Below, in pieces: positions 20,993 to 29,880 of a stretch of 64,000 nucleotides of DNA (position 1 is its first letter; each line of letters begins with the position of its first letter). The position numbers and the translations under genes were made by a program. The stretch lies in assembly GCF_006442545.2 (NCBI RefSeq), contig NZ_CP083952.1, forward strand, positions 5,309,501 through 5,373,500, given 5' to 3'. This DNA is from Mesorhizobium sp. B2-1-8. Lineage in GTDB: Bacteria; Pseudomonadota; Alphaproteobacteria; Rhizobiales; Rhizobiaceae. The notes beneath the pieces are model-generated. The model made no database searches, was not told where the DNA came from, and saw nothing but the letters and a program-made list of their open reading frames with translations.

Positions 20993-21316
20993 GACGCCCA
21001 CCTTTGACCGTGGACGCTACCAATCTTGTCTCAAATTACTGGAAAGGAAGGTGGATAACTTTCCCGCAAAGTGATTTTGCTATTTTGTGTAAAATTTTAT
21101 ACGTATTTATACTTATATTTACCAAGTTTTTCGCGTTACTCGCGACAAGGCGCCGTGCATTCCAGGCATGATATAACAGATTATATGTTCACAGTTTACC
21201 AAGCGTTAAAAAAAGTCATCGAACGCATATCCAAATATATAGAATGGATTGACGGACCGTTGCAAAGTCAAGCCGCCACCTGTCTCTTTCCGGGAAATGC
21301 CGGAGGGGTTTAAGCT
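20993..21316. promoter_or_regulatory. AT-rich divergent promoter region of lapG and the adhesin
   Basis: About 320 bases with no gene, strongly A/T-rich between roughly 21061 and 21240 in an otherwise GC-rich window. TTTACCAAG occurs twice in direct orientation (21118-21126 and 21195-21203), each followed by a GCGTTA or CGTTA stretch. GGAGGGG lies 7 bases before the adhesin ATG at 21317. Low-complexity AT-rich DNA next to surface-structure genes fits silencing by MucR/Ros-type zinc-finger proteins, which is an inference. Confidence 0.5.
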
Positions 21317-24300
21317 ATGGCGACCAGTATTGAATTGGACAACGTTTCGAACTCGTGGGACGAGCATTCCGTCTCCAACGATCACCACGACCTGACGGCC
21401 CCGATCCAGTCGGTGGCCCAGGCCGCGCCGGCCGAGCAAGCGGCCGCTCCGGCTCAAACAGCACCGGCCGCGGCCGAGCCTGTGCCGGTCGATGTCGGCG
21501 GCGGCGCGCCCGCGGCTGCTCCGCCAGCGGCAAATGCCCCGCACGAATACGTCGCGGACGCAAGCAACGTCGTAAAGCTTCCCGCCAATGTCTCGATCGA
21601 CAACATCAAGGTCGACGGTCACAACCTCGTGCTCGAGCAGGCGGACGGCTCGGTCATCGTCATCAAGGACGGTGCCCTGAATGTGCCGACCTTCATCATC
21701 GGCGAAGTCGAAGTGCCGCGCGTGGCCTTGATCGCAGCGCTGGAAGCGAGCCATGTCGATGTCGCCTTCGGCACGGATGGTTCCATCTCGGCGGGTCCGG
21801 GAGGTTCGACCTCGAGCGCCGGTGGCAATTTCGAACAGCCTGCGGGCGGGATCGGCGACGGCTTCGGCCTTTCGGCGCTCCTGCCGCCGACGGACCTGCA
21901 ATTTGGGCAGCCGGATCATCGCGAGTTGTTTGCGGGATTGGCACCGAACCACACGCCGTCGATCCTCGACCTGACGCCTGCGGTCGACGGCGGCGACACC
22001 ATTGTCTCTGAGAAGGGCCTGCCGGCAACTTCGGGGTCGGAAGGCTCGGGCGAACTGGCCGCGCCCGGCGCTGACGGCGACCCGTCTGAACACAACACAG
22101 GCACATTCACCATCACCTCACCCGACGGTATCGGTTCGCTGACCATCGCCGGCCAGGTAATTTCTGGCGCTGCCCTTGCCAACAGCGGCACCACGCCCAT
22201 CGATATCACCACCCCACTCGGCAACACGCTCACCGTCACCGGCTACGACGCCAGCACCGGGCAGGTGACTTACACCTACACGCTCGTCCATGGCGCGGTT
22301 CACCCCGGTGCGGGAACCGATTCCATCTTCGACGACATGACAGTGACGGTGACCGACACCGACGGAGACATCTCGGCTCCCGGGACACTGTCAGTCCAGA
22401 TCATTGACGACGTGCCGACCGCCAATGCCGACGTCGGCAACGTGCCGTCCGGCAGCAATGCCGCGCTCAACGGCGATGTGTTCGTCAACGACGTCTTCGG
22501 CGCCGACGGCAAGGACGCAGCTGGCGGAGTCGTGGGCGTGGCCAAGGGCACGACCGTGGGCGGCGCCGACGCCAATGTCGGCACCCAGGTCCATGGCGAC
22601 TACGGCATGCTCACGCTCAATGCCGACGGCACCTACACCTATGTGCGCGATGCCGGCTCGCTCGGCGGCGTCAACGACGTCTTCACCTACACCATCAAGG
22701 ACGGCGACGGCGATCTGTCGCACACCACGCTGACCATCTCGATCGGCGACTCCACCCCGACCGACAGCATCCCGGCGCCGGGCGGCGCGACGACCACCGT
22801 CTATGAAGCAGGCCTGCCGCCGCATGGCGGGCTGCCGGCCGGCTCCGGCGAGATCGCCGACGGCAATCCCAACAACAACTCCAACACGTCCGAGACCACA
22901 TCGGGCACCATCGGCTTCACCTCGCCCGACGGCATCCAGGCCGTCTCGCTCGGCGGCCATGTGCTGACCGGCGTGCCGCAGACCTTCACCGACGCCACCG
23001 GCTCGATGACGGCCAGCTATGCCTACAATGCCGCCACCGGCATCGGCTCGATCAGCTATGCCTACACGCTCACCACCAACACTTCGGGCGACAACACCAG
23101 CACCTCCTTCGCGGTCGTCGTCACCGACGCCGACGGCGACACCGCCCCCGCCGGCAACCTCACCATCAACATCGTCGACGACGTGCCGACCGCCAATGCC
23201 GACACCGACAGCGTCGCCGCCAACCAGTTCACGGCAGAAGCCGGCAACGTGCTGACCGCGGTCGGCACCACCTCGCCGGTCGCCGGCGTCGACGTGCTCG
23301 GCGCCGACGGCGCAACCGTCGCCGGCGTCGCCGCCGGCACCACCAATGCCAATCTCGACAGCGCCGCAACCATCGGTGCCGTCATCCACGGCACCTATGG
23401 CGACCTGACACTCGGCGCCAACGGCGACTATTCCTACACCCGCAACGCCGGCTCGCTCGGCGGCGTCAACGACGTCTTCACCTACACCATCAAGGACGGC
23501 GACGGCGATCTGTCGCACACCACGCTGACCATCTCGATCGGCGACTCCACCCCGACCGACAGCATCCCGGCGCCGGGCGGCGCGACGACCACCGTCTATG
23601 AAGCAGGCCTGCCGCCGCATGGCGGGCTGCCGGCCGGCTCCGGCGAGATCGCCGACGGCAATCCCAACAACAACTCCAACACGTCCGAGACCACATCGGG
23701 CACCATCGGCTTCACCTCGCCCGACGGCATCCAGGCCGTCTCGCTCGGCGGCCATGTGCTGACCGGCGTGCCGCAGACCTTCACCGACGCCACCGGCTCG
23801 ATGACGGCCAGCTATGCCTACAATGCCGCCACCGGCATCGGCTCGATCAGCTATGCCTACACGCTCACCACCAACACTTCGGGCGACAACACCAGCACCT
23901 CCTTCGCGGTCGTCGTCACCGACGCCGACGGCGACACCGCCCCCGCCGGCAACCTCACCATCAACATCGTCGACGACGTGCCGACCGCCCATAATGACAG
24001 TTGGGCACCAGCGATCACCGCGCCTACAGTGCTGACCGGCCTCCTGGGTAACGATGTCTTCGGCGCCGACGGCGTCGCAACAACCACCCCCGGGGTGATA
24101 ACAACCACCAACGGCGTGCACGGCACCGTCACTTACAACAACGACGGAACATTCACCTATACGCCGACAGGCATCTATGTCGGATCGGACTCGTTCACCT
24201 ACACTATCAAGGACGGTGACGGCGACACATCGACCGCTACTGTGACGGTGAACGTGCAGACCAATACCGTTCCCGGGGGTGGCGGCACTGCATCTCTGTC

Positions 24301-27300
24301 GTTGAACGAAGCCGCTCTCGACACCACCCAAGATGCCACGGACCTCCACGCGGGCGTGGTGACCGGGACCAACCCCACCAGCCCTGGCGAATCGGCACAA
24401 GCGATCAGCGGGATTACGTTCACCACGACGGGCGAGGCGATCACCGTCGCCTTTGCCAACCCAACAGGTGATCCGAACTGGGTAGCGCCGACGGTCTCCG
24501 GTCTGGCCGCTGGATATTCGATCAGCTGGGCACTCAGCGGGGGCGAGCTTGTCGGCACACTGATGCAAGGTGCCACCAACCTCGGACCATCAATCTATCT
24601 AGCGCTATCGAACACCAGCGCCGGCGCCAATAGCTCGTTGACTCCTGTGGTCACCGCCACACTGACCGATCAGCTCCAGCATACCGCCGGCTCTGGCAAC
24701 ATCACCATCAATGGTCTTCAGGTGGTGGCAACCGACACCAGCGGTGATCATGTCTCCGGCGCAGTCAACCTGACGGTTCTGGACGACACTCCGCAGCCTT
24801 TCGCCGGCGACAGCATCAGTCTGCCGGACTCATTGCACACCGCGCTGACTGAACACCTCAACTTTGCACCGGGCGCGGGGGCAGACGGTGTCGGAAATGT
24901 TGTGTTCAACGTGACGACGGGTGCCGCCGTTCAAGACGTCAGCGGCGCGAACGTCTACCTCAACGGGGAGCAGCTGTTCTATCAAGTCTCCGCGGATGGT
25001 CACACGATCGAGGGAAGATCGTCGGTGGCGAATGGCAACGATCTCGGATTCACCGCCACACTCAATCCGGCAACCGACACCTGGTCGTTTGTCTTGAATG
25101 GCACGATCTTCAACGGATCTCAATTTACGACGGCAGGCGCCACAGCCACGGGCGGCAACAACCAGGTGAATGCTTTCACAGCTCTCACCAGCCCGGATAC
25201 GCCGAACGACTTGTTGGTGACGGCAAATGGCTCCAACAACGTCAATACCAGCACCGGAAACTTCGGGGTCGGTAACGGCCAGAGCATTACAAACGGGGAG
25301 ACAATCCGTTTCGACTTCGTGACGAACGCATCGACCAACGGGACCATCGCCGGAACCAACTATACCACTCACTACGAGGTATCGAGTTTCACCCAGGGGA
25401 TCACCAAAGCAAATGGCGTGGTGGATATCACCATCAGAGCCGTAAATGCTGACGACGACAAGGTTTTCGTCGGTGACGGCTCGGGGGAAACCACGGCTGC
25501 AGGAATCACGGTGACTTTTGTGAACGGTTCTGGCGGCGCCGCGCCCACGCTGACGAACAATGGCGACGGCACTTTCACGCTTCATGGTTTGGACCAAGGC
25601 GACACCTTCACCGTCACGGCCAGTTCTGACCCGTTTAGCGCGGTCGAGATCTCGGGGGCATCGTCAGGAACCTTCAAGCTTGGTTCGGCCAGTTTCGCTA
25701 CCGCCAACGCGGTTGACCCGTTCGACATCAAGATCCCGGTGACGGGAACGGATGGCGACAGCGATACATCGGCCGGCAGCGTGACCGCGCATCTGTACCC
25801 AACCGCCACAACGCTTGAAGGCACCAACGGCGTCGACAATCTCGTAGCGACCGCGGCGAAGACCATTTTGCTTGGCCAGGATGGCGACGATCATCTAACC
25901 GGCATCAATGGACACGATACGATCCTATCCGGAGGACAGGGTAACGATACACTCGCGGGCCTCGATGGAAAGGATACCCTGATCGGCGGAGCGGGCGCGG
26001 ACACGATGACAGGTGGAGGAGGCGCCGACACGTTCGTGATTGGGGTTGGGGAGTCGACGCCCGTCATAGGCGGATCTGGCAATGCGGGGACGATTTCCGG
26101 CTATGACATCATCACCGACTTCGTCGCCGGCACCGACAAGCTGACCCTGCCGGGTGCGCTGGTGGCTGCCACAGCCGGCCTCGTCGACGGCGCAGGTGAC
26201 TCCGTCTTGACGATCGGCGGAGACACGGTTGAGTCTCATTCGGTCACGAATGGCATCGCCAGTTTCTTCGGAACCGATGCCGGCGCCTCGCCCTTGGCTA
26301 TCACCACAACGTCAGGCGTCGCCGCGGCTGTCCAGTATCTCATGGGCACAGACATCGGCAACGCCGGGGCGACGCTCGCATTCACGGCAACGATCTCAGG
26401 GGTAAACCACACCTATGTCTATACTCAGACAACCACGAATGCCGGAGTCGGTGCGCTGGTCGATCTGCAGAACGTCACCATAGCGAACCTGAACGCCCTC
26501 ATCGGAGGATCCGTCGACCCCATCATTCTCGACCTGAACCACAATGGTTTCGCCTTCTCCGATGTCAGCCACGGTGTTCAGTTCGACATGAACGGCGATG
26601 GCACCAAGGAACAGCTCGCCTGGAACACATCCCATGATGGCATGCTGGCTGTCGACCTCAACCATGATGGCAAGATCAATGACGGCACCGAACTGTTCAC
26701 GCCGAATTTCGGCGGTGGCAACTTCGCCAGCGGCGCGGCCGCTTTGGCATCGCTCGACAGCAACCACGATGGCGTGATCGACCACAACGACGCGGCGTTC
26801 AGCAGCCTGCTGATCTGGAACGACGCCAATGCCAACGGCATCAGCGACGCCGGGGAATTGTCGCACCTCGCAGACAACGGTATTGTCTCCATCAGCACAG
26901 TAGCGCACCCGGCTGTCGGCGAAATCGACGGGCAGACCGTGACCGGCAACGGCACTTTCCAAATGGCCGACGGCACGAGTGGCAACTATGTCGAGGTGGA
27001 ACTCAATACTTCGCTGGTTGCCCCGACGCAGCCGTCCGTGGCCATCGACGGCACTTCGGGGGCCGACACGTTCAAGATCGACAATCTGAACATCAAGGAT
27101 CTGATCGTCGACTACCACGGCAACGAAGGGGATAAGATCGACCTGACGGCGCTTTTCGATAAGGCGCCGGCTGGCAACATCGCCGACTATGTGCATTACA
27201 ACAGCGCAACCAGCACAGTAAGCGTCGATACCAGCGGCTCGGGCAACGCGGCAAACTTCGTGGATGTGGCCGTACTGCAGAACGCACCCGCAGCCGGTAC

Positions 27301-27355
27301 GATCAACATCCTCTATGACGACGCGACACACACGCAGCAGCATGTCACGATTTAG
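21317..27355 (+). CDS. Giant LapA-like RTX/VCBS adhesin, type I secreted
   Basis: 2012 residues. Residues 1-80 are Ala/Pro/Gln-rich without a signal peptide. About 80-200 look like the retention module with the LapG-sensitive region (see finding). About 270-1000 hold repeated VCBS/T1SS-143-type beta domains (TYTIKDGDGDLSHTTLTIS and NIVDDVPTA motifs), two of them in exact 181-residue copies. About 1000-1495 hold further adhesin domains. About 1498-1575 carry RTX nonapeptides (GGQGNDTLAG, GGAGADTMTGG). About 1738-1850 carry calcium loops (DLNHDGKINDG, DSNHDGVIDHND). The C-terminal 90 residues (DKIDLTALFDKAP onward) resemble a T1SS signal. It should be exported by the operon at 14340-19297 and held at the surface until LapG cuts it. 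Confidence 0.94.
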   Translation: MATSIELDNVSNSWDEHSVSNDHHDLTAPIQSVAQAAPAEQAAAPAQTAPAAAEPVPVDVGGGAPAAAPPAANAPHEYVADASNVVKLPANVSIDNIKVDGHNLVLEQADGSVIVIKDGALNVPTFIIGEVEVPRVALIAALEASHVDVAFGTDGSISAGPGGSTSSAGGNFEQPAGGIGDGFGLSALLPPTDLQFGQPDHRELFAGLAPNHTPSILDLTPAVDGGDTIVSEKGLPATSGSEGSGELAAPGADGDPSEHNTGTFTITSPDGIGSLTIAGQVISGAALANSGTTPIDITTPLGNTLTVTGYDASTGQVTYTYTLVHGAVHPGAGTDSIFDDMTVTVTDTDGDISAPGTLSVQIIDDVPTANADVGNVPSGSNAALNGDVFVNDVFGADGKDAAGGVVGVAKGTTVGGADANVGTQVHGDYGMLTLNADGTYTYVRDAGSLGGVNDVFTYTIKDGDGDLSHTTLTISIGDSTPTDSIPAPGGATTTVYEAGLPPHGGLPAGSGEIADGNPNNNSNTSETTSGTIGFTSPDGIQAVSLGGHVLTGVPQTFTDATGSMTASYAYNAATGIGSISYAYTLTTNTSGDNTSTSFAVVVTDADGDTAPAGNLTINIVDDVPTANADTDSVAANQFTAEAGNVLTAVGTTSPVAGVDVLGADGATVAGVAAGTTNANLDSAATIGAVIHGTYGDLTLGANGDYSYTRNAGSLGGVNDVFTYTIKDGDGDLSHTTLTISIGDSTPTDSIPAPGGATTTVYEAGLPPHGGLPAGSGEIADGNPNNNSNTSETTSGTIGFTSPDGIQAVSLGGHVLTGVPQTFTDATGSMTASYAYNAATGIGSISYAYTLTTNTSGDNTSTSFAVVVTDADGDTAPAGNLTINIVDDVPTAHNDSWAPAITAPTVLTGLLGNDVFGADGVATTTPGVITTTNGVHGTVTYNNDGTFTYTPTGIYVGSDSFTYTIKDGDGDTSTATVTVNVQTNTVPGGGGTASLSLNEAALDTTQDATDLHAGVVTGTNPTSPGESAQAISGITFTTTGEAITVAFANPTGDPNWVAPTVSGLAAGYSISWALSGGELVGTLMQGATNLGPSIYLALSNTSAGANSSLTPVVTATLTDQLQHTAGSGNITINGLQVVATDTSGDHVSGAVNLTVLDDTPQPFAGDSISLPDSLHTALTEHLNFAPGAGADGVGNVVFNVTTGAAVQDVSGANVYLNGEQLFYQVSADGHTIEGRSSVANGNDLGFTATLNPATDTWSFVLNGTIFNGSQFTTAGATATGGNNQVNAFTALTSPDTPNDLLVTANGSNNVNTSTGNFGVGNGQSITNGETIRFDFVTNASTNGTIAGTNYTTHYEVSSFTQGITKANGVVDITIRAVNADDDKVFVGDGSGETTAAGITVTFVNGSGGAAPTLTNNGDGTFTLHGLDQGDTFTVTASSDPFSAVEISGASSGTFKLGSASFATANAVDPFDIKIPVTGTDGDSDTSAGSVTAHLYPTATTLEGTNGVDNLVATAAKTILLGQDGDDHLTGINGHDTILSGGQGNDTLAGLDGKDTLIGGAGADTMTGGGGADTFVIGVGESTPVIGGSGNAGTISGYDIITDFVAGTDKLTLPGALVAATAGLVDGAGDSVLTIGGDTVESHSVTNGIASFFGTDAGASPLAITTTSGVAAAVQYLMGTDIGNAGATLAFTATISGVNHTYVYTQTTTNAGVGALVDLQNVTIANLNALIGGSVDPIILDLNHNGFAFSDVSHGVQFDMNGDGTKEQLAWNTSHDGMLAVDLNHDGKINDGTELFTPNFGGGNFASGAAALASLDSNHDGVIDHNDAAFSSLLIWNDANANGISDAGELSHLADNGIVSISTVAHPAVGEIDGQTVTGNGTFQMADGTSGNYVEVELNTSLVAPTQPSVAIDGTSGADTFKIDNLNIKDLIVDYHGNEGDKIDLTALFDKAPAGNIADYVHYNSATSTVSVDTSGSGNAANFVDVAVLQNAPAAGTINILYDDATHTQQHVTI
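22652..23194 (+). repeat. Tandem repeat unit, copy 1 (543 bp) inside the adhesin
   Basis: Reading both stretches side by side, bases 22652-23194 are the same as 23447-23989 with no difference seen. The period is 795 bases (265 codons), so the frame is kept. Identity begins at GCCGGCTCGCTCGG and ends at CCGACCGCC. It encodes one VCBS/T1SS-143 beta domain. Confidence 0.93.
23447..23989 (+). repeat. Tandem repeat unit, copy 2 (543 bp) inside the adhesin
   Basis: Second exact copy of the 22652-23194 unit, separated by 252 bases that are not repeated. The perfect third-position match shows recent duplication or ongoing gene conversion. It also makes the region prone to length change and to collapse in short-read assembly. 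Confidence 0.93.
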
Positions 27356-27428
27356 CACTTATGCAGGGTTGTGCTGCCATGCTATGCATTAGCAAGATAT
27401 GAATTGGGGATTGGAGAGAGGGGCTTAC

Positions 27429-27797
27429 ATGGAAATTCGTTCAAGATTGCTGATTTCGGCCACGGCGCTGCTCTTGGCTGGATCGACCGGCTTTGCCGCC
27501 GACATCATCGAAGGTCCGACGGCCGATTATTGCCGCACCGTTGGAACGTCCAACCTCGTGCTGACCGACAACACGGTCGACCTCACGAAACAGGTCGTGA
27601 AGCTGATGGACGAGTCGGTCGCCGTCGCCGACAGCCCGGAATGGATCCATTCATCCCGGCCGGTCTTCGTCTGGGCTTCGGAAGCCAAGGTCGCCTGCGG
27701 CATGGCTTACGGCTACCTGAAGACCAACTACAAGGACGAAGACACGCTCAACAAGTGCGAGTGTTTTCACGACCGCATGGTCGAGTACATGAACTGA
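27429..27797 (+). CDS. Small secreted cysteine-containing protein, 122 aa
   Basis: A signal peptide (MEIRSRLLISATALLLAGSTGFAA) is followed by about 98 residues with four Cys in two groups (YCRTVG; KVACGMAYGY and NKCECFHDRM), consistent with disulphides in the periplasm or outside. GGAGAGAGG precedes the ATG at 27429; an upstream ATG at 27399 has poor context. I do not recognise the family. It lies 73 bases after the adhesin stop and 29 bases before the lipoprotein gene, on the same strand, so it is probably part of the adhesin transcript. Confidence 0.75.
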   Translation: MEIRSRLLISATALLLAGSTGFAADIIEGPTADYCRTVGTSNLVLTDNTVDLTKQVVKLMDESVAVADSPEWIHSSRPVFVWASEAKVACGMAYGYLKTNYKDEDTLNKCECFHDRMVEYMN

Positions 27798-27826
27798 CCG
27801 CAAGAGCCAAAGCGCGCTGGCAGAAA

Positions 27827-29026
27827 ATGGAATCTGACCGGCAGGTCCACAGCTTGCGAACGTGCGTGGTCGCTTCCGTGCTGGCTATGTCGTTGCTCGG
27901 CTGCCAGTCGAAAGGCGCGGTGTCCGACGCGCTCGATCCCGCGGCCATCCAGGCCCCCAATCAGCCCGCTGCGGTTGCTGTCGCCAACGCAAGCATGGCA
28001 ACGCAGTCTCTCGGCACCGGCCCCACAAAAGTCGCCATGCTGCTGCCGCTGTCCGCCTCCGGATCCGAGGGGGAAAACGGCAGAAAGATGCTCGACGCCG
28101 CCAAGCTCGCGATGACGGACCTCGGCAACCCGCTGCTGACGCTTACCATCGAGGACACGAGGGGAGACGCGACCTACTCCCAGCAACTTGCGGTAAAGGC
28201 CATAACGTCGGGAGCGAAAGTGGTCATCGGTCCGACCGAACTGGCGGCGGCGCAGCATGTCGCGAAATTGTCGGGCTCGAACCGGCCGGTGGTTCTGGCT
28301 CTTGCGGACAATTTTGCCGGTGGCCCGGGCGTCTATGCGGTATGCCTCAGCGAGGCGGACAGCGCGGCTGCGGGAGCTGGCGCGGTCGCGGCCAAGGGCG
28401 GCAAGAAGTTCGTCCTGCTGGTGCCAGCGGGCGCGGGTGCCGATGTCGTCGAGAAGCGGGTCGCCAACAGCCTCAGCGTGTATGGAGCCGCACTGGCGAT
28501 CACCATACCCTATACGAGCGCCGACAGCGCGGCAAAGGCGGTGGCGGACATGGGTTCGCTGGTGGACGCGCCCGATGCCGTGGTCGTTGCCAGCGGCGAC
28601 AGCAATCCGTCGCCAATCCTGCTCGCCCTGAAGGCAAAGGGCATTCCCGGAAAATCGACCTCCGTGGTTGGCACGAACCGCTGGCTGGAGCACCCGACCA
28701 GTCCACTTTTCGAAGGCGCCTATATCGCGACGCTCGATCAACACGAAACAGGTCCCATTTCGGATCGTTTCAAGGCAACCTTCAACTACCAGGCCGACAC
28801 CAATGTCGCCTATGCCTACGACATGGTTGCCCTGACCGCGGGGATCGCGAGCGCTGCCGGACCCAACGGCTTCAACAGGCAGGTTTTCGAGAACCGGAGT
28901 GGATTTCGCGGATCGACCGGCTTGTTCAGGTTCCGCGCGGATGGATCCAGCGAACGCTCGATGCCGTTTTACCGGATTGAAAAAGGTGCGCTCAAACTGG
29001 TTGCCAAATCGACGTCCAGTTTCTAG
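27827..29026 (+). CDS. Lipoprotein with type I periplasmic-binding fold (LppC/penicillin-binding-activator-like)
   Basis: 399 residues. The lipobox MSLLGC (Cys about 26) directs lipid attachment. The mature part from about 68 (KVAMLLPLSASGSEGENGRKMLDAAKLAM) is the two-lobed type I periplasmic-binding fold, with VVIGPTELAAAQHVAKLSG and NVAYAYDMVALTAGIASAAG typical of Leu/Ile/Val-binding and LppC/YraM proteins. The frame is open upstream to 27371, but the lipoprotein signal fixes the start near 27827. It sits in the adhesin downstream run. It may sense a ligand or support cell-wall synthesis at the secretion site; neither is proved. Confidence 0.85.
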   Translation: MESDRQVHSLRTCVVASVLAMSLLGCQSKGAVSDALDPAAIQAPNQPAAVAVANASMATQSLGTGPTKVAMLLPLSASGSEGENGRKMLDAAKLAMTDLGNPLLTLTIEDTRGDATYSQQLAVKAITSGAKVVIGPTELAAAQHVAKLSGSNRPVVLALADNFAGGPGVYAVCLSEADSAAAGAGAVAAKGGKKFVLLVPAGAGADVVEKRVANSLSVYGAALAITIPYTSADSAAKAVADMGSLVDAPDAVVVASGDSNPSPILLALKAKGIPGKSTSVVGTNRWLEHPTSPLFEGAYIATLDQHETGPISDRFKATFNYQADTNVAYAYDMVALTAGIASAAGPNGFNRQVFENRSGFRGSTGLFRFRADGSSERSMPFYRIEKGALKLVAKSTSSF

Positions 29027-29047
29027 CGAATTGGGCGCGTCGGCCTA

Positions 29048-29734
29048 ATGAGACAAACGGCGCGCCTTCGCATGATGGTCGCGGTCGCAAGCCTCGAGCT
29101 TCTCGTCGGCATCCTGCTGCTGGTCAAGGCAGCGACCTTGTTCCCTGTCGAACGGACCGTCACCGACCCGGCCCCGGGCGTCAGCGATGAAGCCGCGCAA
29201 CACCCGGTTCGATCGATCGTCAATTCAGCCCGCAAGATTGCCGAGGATCTCATCGCACCGCCGCAGATCGAGGGATCCGACATGGAGCGGGTGGAACCTC
29301 GTCTGCCCCTTGGCGACCTCGGCCTCGCCTTACAGCCCAAGCCATCGATGCCCAAGGACTGGCCGGAAACACCGCTGTATCGTCCAGTGGCCACGTCGTC
29401 GGCTGGTTTCGACTCCATGGGGCGGAAATTGTTCATCAGCGGAACCCAGAGCGTCGAGGCCGACCGGGTCTGCCTGTTTCACGATAGTGCTTGGCCTTGC
29501 GGGCAGCGGGCGCGCGCGGCTTTCAACAACTGGATGCGCGGGCGGGCGCTGACCTGTTTCGTGCCTCCGGCGGTCGACCGCTTCCCTGTCGCGGCGACAT
29601 GCAGGCTGGGCAGACAGGATGTCGGCGCCTGGCTCGTATCAAATGGCTGGGCGCTGGCCTTGCCGAGCGGCATCTATGGCAAGGCCGAAGCAACAGCCAG
29701 AACGGCGGAGATGGGAATCTTCGGCCCCCCATAG
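29048..29734 (+). CDS. Membrane-anchored, degenerate thermonuclease (SNase)-fold protein
   Basis: 228 residues. One N-terminal membrane span (LRMMVAVASLELLVGILLLVKAATLF) is followed by a Pro-rich linker and a C-terminal region with the SNase-family layout: DRVCLFHDSAWPCGQRARAAFNNWMRGRALTCF, then PVAATCRLGRQDVGAWLVSNGWALALP and KAEATARTAEMGIFGPP. The catalytic block of active nucleases (RLxGIDAPE and the Arg/Glu pair) is not visible, so it may bind rather than cut. It lies 21 bases after the lipoprotein gene. Confidence 0.75.
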   Translation: MRQTARLRMMVAVASLELLVGILLLVKAATLFPVERTVTDPAPGVSDEAAQHPVRSIVNSARKIAEDLIAPPQIEGSDMERVEPRLPLGDLGLALQPKPSMPKDWPETPLYRPVATSSAGFDSMGRKLFISGTQSVEADRVCLFHDSAWPCGQRARAAFNNWMRGRALTCFVPPAVDRFPVAATCRLGRQDVGAWLVSNGWALALPSGIYGKAEATARTAEMGIFGPP

Positions 29735-29880
29735 GCGGCAGCAACCGGATTCGCCACAAAGGGCCGCATCCTCTGTTCAGAAAGCTTGGCGATCTACCCG
29801 AAGCGTCAAATTGTATTGTTCTTCGAAACCGAAATCGTAACTTGCCGGTCTTATGCTTGGCGTTCGAACGGAGATCGACG

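Noticed and set aside
22652..23989. The adhesin repeats as a CRISPR-like or transposon structure
   Set aside because: Units are in-frame protein domains of 543 bases separated by coding DNA, without spacers of uniform size or terminal inverted repeats.
22391..24568. A 725-codon open frame antisense to the adhesin repeats
   Set aside because: It lies over the repetitive, GC-biased adhesin coding region, has low-complexity Gly/Asp composition and no start context; it is a shadow of the plus-strand gene.
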